DNA of 62,354 nt from CAZZKJ01 sp964654695 (GTDB lineage: Bacteria > Krumholzibacteriota > Krumholzibacteriia > WVZY01), in contig CAZZKJ010000009.1 of assembly GCA_964654695.1 (NCBI GenBank), forward strand, positions 1 to 62,354. Direction: 5' to 3'. Each line of letters starts with the position of its first letter. The stretch's first letter is position 1. Below, piece by piece: positions 55,455-62,354 of this stretch. Position numbers and translations under genes: made by a program. The notes beneath the pieces are model-generated. The model had not been told where the DNA came from. It ran no database searches and saw nothing but the letters and a program-made list of their open reading frames with translations.

Positions 55455-57296
55455 TCAAGGATTTATGAGTACGATTTTCCTGTTCAGGGATACGCCGTCC
55501 GAATTCAGCCTGAAAAAATAAACCCCGGAAGCCAGCCGCTCCCCCCGATCATTGGTTCCGTCCCATGGTATCGAATGGGGACCGGGGGTTAGAATGCCCG
55601 TAAACAGGCTTTTTATACGAGCGCCCGTCACGCTGAAAATATCCAGCGACACGTTCTTGTAGGCATTGATATCGATTTCCCTGCCGGGGCTTACGGGCCT
55701 TCCGTCCAGATTGAACCGAATATTTGTAATTCCGGAGATCGACGGGCTGAATGGATTGGGATCGTTTTGTGGCAGGGCCAGCTTCCAGGGCACCGCTTCT
55801 ACGCCCGTTGAGCCGTTCAGGGCCGATATATAGGTATTGATAACACCCCATCCGTAGAAATTATCGGGAGATGAAGACCGGCTCGCGGACGAAGTAAGCG
55901 CATCGCGAACATCGATGGGAGTCCAGTATGGATGCATCTGCAAGAGCAGGGCGCATGCGCCGCCAACCAATGGCGTCGACAGGCTGGTGCCACTGACCCT
56001 GTTAAAGCTCAAAGAATCAAAAGGCGAAGCGCAGAGAACCGCCACCCCCTGGCCGCACACTTCCGGTTTGAACCTGCCGTCATACGACGGTCCTTCGGAA
56101 CTGAAATAAGCGATAACTCCGTTGGAATCCACCGCTCCGACGGCTATTACGCTGTCGCCGTCGGACGGCGCTATGATCCCCGGCCAAGGCAGCGGCCCTT
56201 CGTTGCCCACTGCGGTAACCACGGTTATTCCCTTGGCGGCGGCTATATCTGCTGCTATGGTCGTCACCGCCGTGTTGCCGTCCATGTCCGAATACTGGTA
56301 CCAGTCCAAATAACCCAGCGAGCTGCTGACAACGTCCGCTCCCAGGCTGTCCATCCATTCGATGCCGCGAACCCAGTCGTCTTCTTCAACCTGGATTTCC
56401 CGGTCAACCTGCTCGGTTTTACCCAAAGCGAAGCTCGCTTCCCAGGCCGGTCCGATCAGGGTTCCGGGCGCGTATCCACCGAGGGCCGACAGGGTATATG
56501 TACCGTGGTTGTGCTGGCTCGATGGATCTCCGCTCTGGTTCTCGGTAATACTGTCATTATTGACAAAATCATACTCGGCAATTATATCGAGATGATTCAA
56601 TGACACATGGTGCCGGTTGAACCCGGTGTCGAGCATACCCACAAGAATACCCTGTCCATGTACGCCGCTGTCGTGCAGAGGTATTACGTTTATGAGATCG
56701 AGCTGTTTGAAGCTGCCGCCGTAGAAGGTTGAAGCAATTCCGGGGGCGCCGGTATACCCCTGCATCGATGCCGCGCCGGAATCAAAAGTTCCGCCGAGCT
56801 TGGACGCTCCTTCCATAATGGGATTATCAGGTTGTTTTCTTCTTCGAAAAGAATGAACCTTATCGATTTTCTTTACGAACTCCAGTTTGCTGATAGCTTT
56901 GATTTGTTCGGGAGTGGCAATTGCGCTTACGGCGTTAAAATACTTGCTTATTTTTTTTAATATCGATCCGGTTTCCCGCAGCCTTTCGATATACCGTCCG
57001 CTGGGTAGAATGTCATGAATATCCGTCACCGGACCGCGGGAGCGGTTGATCCTCCTCTTGAGGGACCTCGGGCTTATACCCGCTTCACTAATTCCGGAGA
57101 CCAGTTCTTGCGCGTTCGTCTCACCATGATCTTTGAAATAAACCCAGATTTTTACGGGAGTCTTTGCTTTGGATCCCAGTATAGCGCGGACCTGCGGGGA
57201 AATTTTCGACGTTTTAAAGGAGGAGACCGGAGAACTCGCAAAAGAAGCGGCGTGCATCAAGAGCAGAATCGATAACATAGGAAAGATTTTTTTCAT
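55455..57296 (-). CDS. Secreted subtilase (S8) with FlgD-like C-terminal tail (613 aa)
   Basis: Exported serine protease. Signal peptide MKKIFPMLSILLLMHAASFA and an inhibitor-like prodomain (about 35-150) come first. The catalytic triad is D223 (GMLDTGFN), H264 (HNHGTYTLSA) and S438 (GTSLSTP), with the oxyanion Asn in AVGNEGP. The C-terminal 100 residues (PQNDPNPFSPSISG ... IPWDGTNDRGERLASGVYFF) match the FlgD-like tails seen elsewhere in the window. ATG 57296 follows two good promoter pairs; the earlier in-frame start at 57365 has no ribosome site. It could mature surface proteins or feed the cell. Confidence 0.93.
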   Translation of the reverse strand: MKKIFPMLSILLLMHAASFASSPVSSFKTSKISPQVRAILGSKAKTPVKIWVYFKDHGETNAQELVSGISEAGISPRSLKRRINRSRGPVTDIHDILPSGRYIERLRETGSILKKISKYFNAVSAIATPEQIKAISKLEFVKKIDKVHSFRRRKQPDNPIMEGASKLGGTFDSGAASMQGYTGAPGIASTFYGGSFKQLDLINVIPLHDSGVHGQGILVGMLDTGFNRHHVSLNHLDIIAEYDFVNNDSITENQSGDPSSQHNHGTYTLSALGGYAPGTLIGPAWEASFALGKTEQVDREIQVEEDDWVRGIEWMDSLGADVVSSSLGYLDWYQYSDMDGNTAVTTIAADIAAAKGITVVTAVGNEGPLPWPGIIAPSDGDSVIAVGAVDSNGVIAYFSSEGPSYDGRFKPEVCGQGVAVLCASPFDSLSFNRVSGTSLSTPLVGGACALLLQMHPYWTPIDVRDALTSSASRSSSPDNFYGWGVINTYISALNGSTGVEAVPWKLALPQNDPNPFSPSISGITNIRFNLDGRPVSPGREIDINAYKNVSLDIFSVTGARIKSLFTGILTPGPHSIPWDGTNDRGERLASGVYFFRLNSDGVSLNRKIVLINP

Positions 57297-57336
57297 ATCC
57301 AATACGTGCCCGTATTCAGCAGTGGAAAAGGCCCTC

Positions 57337-57375
57337 CGTATAACAAAGTATAACAGAGCTGGCAATTAAGCGCAA
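57337..57375 (-). promoter_or_regulatory. Two overlapping sigma70-like promoters of the subtilase gene
   Basis: TTGCCA (57365-57360) with TATACG (57342-57337), and TTGCGC (57375-57370) with TATACT (57352-57347), each 17 bp apart on the minus strand. Transcription would start near 57330 or 57340. Confidence 0.6.
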
Positions 57376-57397
57376 GCACCTAAATAGATTACGCTGC

Positions 57398-58450
57398 TTA
57401 CAGGCCGGAAGCCACGGCATCGGCGACTTCGAGAGTGGTGTCCTTGCCGCCCATATCGTAAGTACGGCGCTCTCCGCTGCTGATTACCGTAGATATGGAT
57501 TTATCCAGGCTCGCAGCGGCGTCTTTTTCGCCCAGCCAGCGCAGCATCAGGGATACGGCCAGCAACATGGCCATGGGATTGACCTTATACATTCCCTCGT
57601 ATTTGGGCGCGGACCCGTGGGTCGGTTCGAAAACGGCCATGTCATCGCCTATATTGCCGCTGGATGCGAATCCCAGGCCCCCGACCAGTTGGGCGGCCTC
57701 ATCGGAGATAATGTCGCCGAACAGGTTGGTAGTAACCAAAACATCGAAATCCTGAGGATTCTTTATAAGCCACATGGCCACCGCATCGACATTGGCGGTT
57801 TCCCAGTTTATATCCGGATAGTTTTCAGCGACTTTTTCCGCTTCTTCCAGGAACATACCGCAGGTTTTTCGTACGACGTTGGCTTTATGCACAACCGTCA
57901 CTTTCTTGCGCTTGTGATCTTTGGCGAACTTGAAAGCGGCTTCGATTATCCGCCTGCATCCTCTGCGTGTAAAAACCCTCATCGACGCGGCGCTGTCTTC
58001 ACCGGCGAAAGTGTCCATGCCTTCCAGGGACTTGATGGAATCCGGCAGCGGATAGAATTCCACTCCGGCATACAGTCCCTCGGTGTTTTCCCGGAAAACA
58101 ACCAGGTCTATATCATCGCGATAATTAAGCGGATTACCCTTAAAAGCCCGGCACGGCCTCAGGTTCGTATAAAGATCGAAAAGCCGGCGCAGCCGCACGA
58201 TGGGGCTTCTGTATCCTTTCACATGCGGTTTTGATGTAATGGCTCCGAAGAGCGCACAGTTTACATTGCGAAGCAGTTCAATAGTCGCGGGCGGCAGGGC
58301 ATCACCATAGCGTTCCCAGCATTTCCATCCAATTTCCCCGTCTATATATTCAGCGTCAATATCCAGTGCTTTAAGAACGATTCGTCCCGCTTCCATCACA
58401 TCCGCGCCGATACCGTCGCCGGGCAGCATTGCAATTTTATATTTTGACAT
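57398..58450 (-). CDS. Isocitrate/isopropylmalate dehydrogenase family protein (350 aa)
   Basis: Oxidative decarboxylase of a 3-substituted malate. LPGDGIGADV, RLRRLFDLYTNLRP, ENTEGLYAGVEF, VHKANVVRKT and the C-terminal EPTHGSAPKY plus NPMAMLLA motifs are complete. The SPIVRLRR segment before the Arg pair has the Ser typical of isocitrate enzymes rather than LeuB, and the operon (sucD, sucC, aldehyde dehydrogenase) fits NAD-isocitrate dehydrogenase, but homoisocitrate or tartrate-type activity is possible. GGAGG lies 4 nt before ATG 58450. It starts 54 nt after the sucD stop. Confidence 0.82.
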   Translation of the reverse strand: MSKYKIAMLPGDGIGADVMEAGRIVLKALDIDAEYIDGEIGWKCWERYGDALPPATIELLRNVNCALFGAITSKPHVKGYRSPIVRLRRLFDLYTNLRPCRAFKGNPLNYRDDIDLVVFRENTEGLYAGVEFYPLPDSIKSLEGMDTFAGEDSAASMRVFTRRGCRRIIEAAFKFAKDHKRKKVTVVHKANVVRKTCGMFLEEAEKVAENYPDINWETANVDAVAMWLIKNPQDFDVLVTTNLFGDIISDEAAQLVGGLGFASSGNIGDDMAVFEPTHGSAPKYEGMYKVNPMAMLLAVSLMLRWLGEKDAAASLDKSISTVISSGERRTYDMGGKDTTLEVADAVASGL

Positions 58451-58504
58451 AAAACCTCCATAGGAAGCCGACTGCATTCATCTCCGCAATCGGCAACCAG
58501 CTGG

Positions 58505-59383
58505 TTAATTTTCGGGCTTGATTCCCCTTGCAGCCAACAGCTCGGGTATTTCCAGGAACACCCCGGCGACCGCGGCTCCCGCCCGTTCGAGCACGGCCAG
58601 TTTGGATCTTGCCGATCCCATGCTGCCTTCGATTATGGCTCCCGCATGCCCCATTCTTTTGCCCTCGGGAGCGTGAAGTCCTCCGACCATGGTTATTACC
58701 GGTTTGCTCATCTGCTCTACCGCCGCCGCGGCTTGTTCCTCGTAAACTCCTCCGATTTCTCCAATCATCACGACGGCTTTGGTTTCGTCGTCTTCATCGA
58801 ATAATTTCAGGATTTCAGCGAACGTGCTCCCCAGCACCGGATCCCCGCCGAGTCCTACGCACGTCGTCTCGCCGAAACCGGTTCGCGTAAGCGTATCAGC
58901 AACATAATAAGTCAAACTCCCCGAACGAGAAACCGTGCCTATTTTCCCGGGAGAAAAAGCCACATCGGGAATAATCCCGACGTTGGCTTTTCCGGGGCTG
59001 ATAATTCCCGCAGTGTTCCCGCCTATCACAACGGTTCCTCCGCGCCTGGCTTCGGCGCGGACCAGGAGCATATCCTGAATTGGAACATGCTCGGGAACGA
59101 CGACAACGAGCTTGATACCTGCATGAATCGCTTCTACCGCCGCGTCGAGCACGGCCCGGGCGGGAAGAAAAATCACCGATACATCCGCTCCGGTCTCTTT
59201 CACGGCATCAACCACGGTATTATAAACCCTGACATCTTCCACCTGCTCCCCACCCTTGCCTGGAGATGTTCCGCTTACTATTCTGGTGCCGTATTTGAGC
59301 ATTCTGCTCGTGTGAAATTTCCCGGCAGCCCCGGTAATACCCTGGACGAGCACTTTTGATTCATCGTCGATCAGAATAGACAT
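58505..59383 (-). CDS. sucD: Succinyl-CoA ligase, alpha subunit (292 aa)
   Basis: The CoA-binding N-terminus ends in VQGITGAAGKFHT. The active-site phospho-His is in RMGHAGAIIEG, and LVVVVPEHVPIQDM and GNTAGIISPGK are typical. It forms the heterotetramer with SucC and makes ATP or GTP from succinyl-CoA in the TCA cycle, or the reverse. It is 94 nt from sucC. Normal length. Confidence 0.95.
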   Translation of the reverse strand: MSILIDDESKVLVQGITGAAGKFHTSRMLKYGTRIVSGTSPGKGGEQVEDVRVYNTVVDAVKETGADVSVIFLPARAVLDAAVEAIHAGIKLVVVVPEHVPIQDMLLVRAEARRGGTVVIGGNTAGIISPGKANVGIIPDVAFSPGKIGTVSRSGSLTYYVADTLTRTGFGETTCVGLGGDPVLGSTFAEILKLFDEDDETKAVVMIGEIGGVYEEQAAAAVEQMSKPVITMVGGLHAPEGKRMGHAGAIIEGSMGSARSKLAVLERAGAAVAGVFLEIPELLAARGIKPEN

Positions 59384-59477
59384 CTTGTGCTGCCTTCCTT
59401 ATTGCAAATAATATAGCGAAGAATCATTCGCTTTTGGCCGCTGAAACATCCTGAATACTTAGCCGTTCTGCAAGGAG

Positions 59478-60671
59478 TCAGCTATTGATTGTTCCGGTTA
59501 TTTCAACAACTTTTTCAGCAATTTCTTCTATCGGGGTTTCAATACCGTGAATTTCGATGTTTTCGAACAGGTCCGGGCGAGCCTGTTTTTCTTTCTTAAA
59601 AATTTCCAAGCCCTCGCGCCACATGTTTCCTGTCATTCTCATTACCATTGGTTTCGAAAGCCCGTGATTCTTGAGAAACATAACTACCCCGCGGGCAAAA
59701 TCATCGCATCTCGATATCCCGCCGAAACGGGCGCCGAAAATAGCTTTGACTTTGGGATTCTCATCAAGAAGGACCAGCATGTTGGCGATCCTTTCGGGAG
59801 CTGGCCCGCCGCCGCTGTCCATGAAATTCGCCGGCCTGCCTCCGTAATGAACTATAAAATCGTTCCCCATTATTCCGAATCCCGCACCTCCCGGAAACAT
59901 ACCTATATCTCCGTCCAGATCCAAATACGGTATTCCCATTGCCCTGGCCTGCATTTCCCGCTCCGTCAGTTCGCCCTCTTCGTGGCGGTTTTCGAGTTTG
60001 AGCGGTCCCAGATTTTTCTGGCGGAACAAAGCGTCATCATCGACGCTCATGCGGGCGTCCGCGGCAAGAAGATCTCCGCTCGATGTTAAAACCAGAGGGT
60101 TGATTTCGAGCAGTTTGGCGTCATGGCTTTTAAAAATATCAACCAGCTTTCCGGCCACAGCGGCAAAAGACTTCAAAGTCTTCCCTTTGAGTCCGACCGC
60201 CCCGGCCAGGGAAACGCCCAGGAAACCGTAGAATTTCTGATCGACATCCAGGTCGCATCTTATAACACTTCCGGGGTCGTTTTGCGCAGCTTCCTCAATA
60301 TCCACTCCGCCTGAAGCGCTTGCCATCAGTGTAATTTTGTACAAGGTTCTGTCTATAGCCAGGCCCAGATAAAACTCTTCGGCAATATCAATCTTTTGCT
60401 CGACCAGTATTGAGTTTACATCGAATCCTCTGATCTTTTTATCGAACAAACTGGCCGCCTGCGCCGGGGCCGCTTCATAAGAATCAACCATGATGATTCC
60501 TCCGGCCTTGCCTCTTCCGCCGGTAAGAACCTGAGCTTTCAGGACGGCGGGAAATGAAACTTTCTTGAGCGCCGGTTCAATTTCATCCTTGCTGCGTATC
60601 AGATGGCCTGCCTGGCAGGGCACTCCTTCATTTGCGAAAATGCTTTTTACTTCGTATTCGTAAAGCCTCAT
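59478..60671 (-). CDS. sucC: Succinyl-CoA ligase, beta subunit (397 aa)
   Basis: The ATP-grasp subunit, starting MRLYEYEVKSIFANEGVPC. VLTGGRGKAGGI is the nucleotide loop, and NFMDSGGGPAPERIANML and FGGISRCDDFARGV near the C-terminus contact SucD. It sits 23 nt after the aldehyde dehydrogenase. GGAGAG precedes ATG 60671. Confidence 0.95.
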   Translation of the reverse strand: MRLYEYEVKSIFANEGVPCQAGHLIRSKDEIEPALKKVSFPAVLKAQVLTGGRGKAGGIIMVDSYEAAPAQAASLFDKKIRGFDVNSILVEQKIDIAEEFYLGLAIDRTLYKITLMASASGGVDIEEAAQNDPGSVIRCDLDVDQKFYGFLGVSLAGAVGLKGKTLKSFAAVAGKLVDIFKSHDAKLLEINPLVLTSSGDLLAADARMSVDDDALFRQKNLGPLKLENRHEEGELTEREMQARAMGIPYLDLDGDIGMFPGGAGFGIMGNDFIVHYGGRPANFMDSGGGPAPERIANMLVLLDENPKVKAIFGARFGGISRCDDFARGVVMFLKNHGLSKPMVMRMTGNMWREGLEIFKKEKQARPDLFENIEIHGIETPIEEIAEKVVEITGTINS

Positions 60672-60694
60672 TTGTAACTCTCCGGAATTCTCCT

Positions 60695-62176
60695 CTATGT
60701 GTCAATCTGAGCGCGCTGCAGCCTGCCGCTGAAATCTATATAAACGGATTTCCATTCACTGAAAATATCCAACACGGTATGACTGGCCTCTCTGTGTCCG
60801 TTTCCGGTGTCCTTCACTCCTCCGAACGGAAGCTGGACCTCGGCGCCTATCGTCGGTCCGTTGACATAAGTTATTCCCGCTTCGATATCCCGGACGGCCA
60901 TGAAGGCGTTATTAATATCCTGAGTATATATCGAACTGGACAGTCCGTAGGGAGTATCATTGAGGATACCGACCGCCTCATCCAGATCGGACGCCTCCAG
61001 CACCGACAGGACGGGACCGAAGATCTCCTCACGGGCTATTCTCATATTCCTGTTGACGTTCGTAAAAATGGTAGGCGAATAAAACCAGCCCATATCCAGA
61101 CCGCTTCCGCCTGGAATCGTCCCCCCGCATACCATATCTGCACCCTCATGCCTGCCGATATCAACATAACTTTGCACGGTCTTTTGCTGCTCTTCGTTGA
61201 CGAGAGGACCGACATCGGTTTTTTCATCAAGTCCGCTGCCTATTTTCAGCGTTCCGGTCCTGTCGAGCAGCATGGAGGTAAATTTTTCTTTAATCGGTTT
61301 ATGCAATATAAGCCGGCTTGTCGCGGTGCATCTCTGGCCGGTCGTTCCGAAAGCCCCCCACAGCACGCCCTCCAGGGCCAGGTCCAGGTTTGCATCTTCC
61401 ATGACTATCTGCGCGTTCTTTCCCCCGAGTTCGAGGGAGAGTCTCTTGAGGCCGGCGCCGCAGGTTGCTGCGATGCTTCTGCCGACTACCGAAGATCCCG
61501 TAAAAGAGATCAACCGGACATCATCATGCTCAACCAGCCTGCGCCCCACTTCGCCGCCCGAACCGAATACCAGATTCACTGCTCCATCCGGTACTCCGGC
61601 TTCTTTTACGATTTCGACGAGCTTGAGCGCCGACAGCGGAGTATCCGTGGCAGGTTTGAACACAACGGTATTTCCGCATATAAGTGCGGGAAACATCTTC
61701 CATGTAGGAATAGCCATGGGAAAATTCCAGGGAGTGATCAATGCGCATACTCCAACGGGATGCCGTTCCGACCACGCGCTCTTGTTCGGCAGTTCGGCCG
61801 GAACCCGATCTCCATTCATACGTCTTCCTTCACCCGCCGCATAAAAAGCCGTGTCTATTCCTTCTTGAACGTCCCCTCTGGTTTCTGCGATAATTTTCCC
61901 CATTTCCCTCGTCATGGTTTGCGCTAATTCTTCCTTGCGTTCCGCGAGCAGCATTCCCACACGATATAAGATCTCACCGCGTTTGGGCGCGGGAACCAGG
62001 CGCCATGATTTATAAGCCTCCTTGGCCGCGCAAACGGCTCTATCGACATCAGCGGGAGTCGACTGTGGGAAAAGGCCTATAATGTCATTCCTATCGGCCG
62101 GATTTTTGTTCTCAAAAGTTCTTCCGGAATCAGAGGCCGCCCACTGTCCAGCAATGAAATTTTTATATATATCCAT
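60695..62176 (-). CDS. NAD(P)-dependent aldehyde dehydrogenase (493 aa)
   Basis: Oxidises an aldehyde to its acid. The catalytic Cys is C283 (GTTGQRCTATSR), the base Glu is E249 (LELGGKN), and N151 (PWNFPM) stabilises the intermediate. The C-terminal GNGHREASHTVLDIFSEWKS is typical of a broad ALDH group related to ALDH7 and 2-oxoglutaric-semialdehyde enzymes. Next to sucCD the substrate may be succinate or 2-oxoglutarate semialdehyde (inference only). GGGAGG lies about 7 nt before ATG 62176, after a good promoter. First gene of the operon. Confidence 0.92.
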   Translation of the reverse strand: MDIYKNFIAGQWAASDSGRTFENKNPADRNDIIGLFPQSTPADVDRAVCAAKEAYKSWRLVPAPKRGEILYRVGMLLAERKEELAQTMTREMGKIIAETRGDVQEGIDTAFYAAGEGRRMNGDRVPAELPNKSAWSERHPVGVCALITPWNFPMAIPTWKMFPALICGNTVVFKPATDTPLSALKLVEIVKEAGVPDGAVNLVFGSGGEVGRRLVEHDDVRLISFTGSSVVGRSIAATCGAGLKRLSLELGGKNAQIVMEDANLDLALEGVLWGAFGTTGQRCTATSRLILHKPIKEKFTSMLLDRTGTLKIGSGLDEKTDVGPLVNEEQQKTVQSYVDIGRHEGADMVCGGTIPGGSGLDMGWFYSPTIFTNVNRNMRIAREEIFGPVLSVLEASDLDEAVGILNDTPYGLSSSIYTQDINNAFMAVRDIEAGITYVNGPTIGAEVQLPFGGVKDTGNGHREASHTVLDIFSEWKSVYIDFSGRLQRAQIDT

Positions 62177-62222
62177 AGTGATCCTCCCGTCTCTAAATCA
62201 ACCTGGCCGGACAACCCGGCTC

Positions 62223-62251
62223 AAATTAGCAAACCGCTATCTCGATGTCAA
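62223..62251 (-). promoter_or_regulatory. Sigma70-type promoter of the ALDH-sucCD-dehydrogenase operon
   Basis: Perfect -35 TTGACA (62251-62246) and -10 TAATTT (62228-62223), 17 bp apart on the minus strand. The start would be near 62216, with a leader of about 40 nt. Confidence 0.65.
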
Positions 62252-62354
62252 TACGTACGGATTCATCCGGGTTTATGCCGTCTTATTTCAGTCTCGTGCA
62301 GCTGCCATAATTAAACACGGGCGCGCAATGCACCCCGATTAATAGAACATGTAA

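Noticed and set aside
60632..61927. A 431-codon plus-strand ORF opposite the aldehyde dehydrogenase
   Set aside because: The minus strand carries an intact enzyme with catalytic Cys and Glu; the plus-strand frame has no domain and no ribosome site.
1..62354. tRNA, rRNA or tmRNA genes
   Set aside because: I saw no CCA-ended cloverleaf or rRNA signature in the spaces between genes, which are short and explained by promoters, leaders or terminators.

Overview
The window comes from a Gram-negative bacterium. It encodes Kdo transfer to lipid A (waaA plus a family 9 heptosyltransferase-like gene), many outer-membrane beta-barrels, lipoproteins, and at least four secreted proteins ending in a FlgD/Ig-like C-terminal domain. 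It also encodes two PorV-type barrels, which are partners of type IX-like export in the Bacteroidetes/FCB sphere. Together with PPDK, radical SAM and partner-switching genes this looks like an uncultured FCB-like or neighbouring candidate phylum (inference, low confidence on the phylum). I see no rRNA, tRNA, CRISPR array, insertion sequence or phage gene.

Layout: 1-1262 holds a fragment resembling the start of a shikimate kinase, a terminator, and two tandem XRE-cupin regulators. 1417-4777 (+) is a small envelope operon: a 52-codon ORF, a heptosyltransferase-like gene, waaA and a SPASM radical SAM gene. 4765-10700 (-) is a metabolic operon with a clear sigma70-type promoter: aspartate-type aminotransferase, carbamate kinase, LarA-type racemase, purD, purE and a TsaC/Sua5 gene. 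10872-14836 (-) encodes a lamin-tail-domain secreted protein and two probable outer-membrane or exported proteins. 14954-17107 (-) is a vWA membrane protein.

17253-44403 (-) is the most unusual part, an eight-gene run that looks like one transcription unit. It starts with a 17.7-kb gene for a 5912-residue surface protein made of Ig-like repeats. Then come a PorV barrel fused to TPRs, a 1486-residue protein joining HATPase kinase, SpoIIE phosphatase, a transposase-like HTH and three STAS domains, a ParA ATPase, a small RHH-like protein, a TPR protein and two single-domain STAS proteins. Most junctions overlap or nearly touch. I infer an apparatus in which partner-switching signalling and ParA-type positioning control the secretion or placement of a giant adhesin.

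44746-52620 (-) is a second envelope operon: CDP-alcohol phosphatidyltransferase, DUF4388/PATAN protein, DOMON-like FlgD-tailed protein, PorV-like barrel, two outer-membrane barrels and three proteins with a CBM48/E-set domain. 52655-55309 is ppdK. 55455-57296 is an exported subtilase with the same C-terminal tail. 57398-62176 is a central-carbon operon: aldehyde dehydrogenase, sucC, sucD and an isocitrate/isopropylmalate dehydrogenase. Inside the giant gene are two in-frame duplications, one of 3222 bp and one of 1139 bp. Where I compared them they are close to identical.
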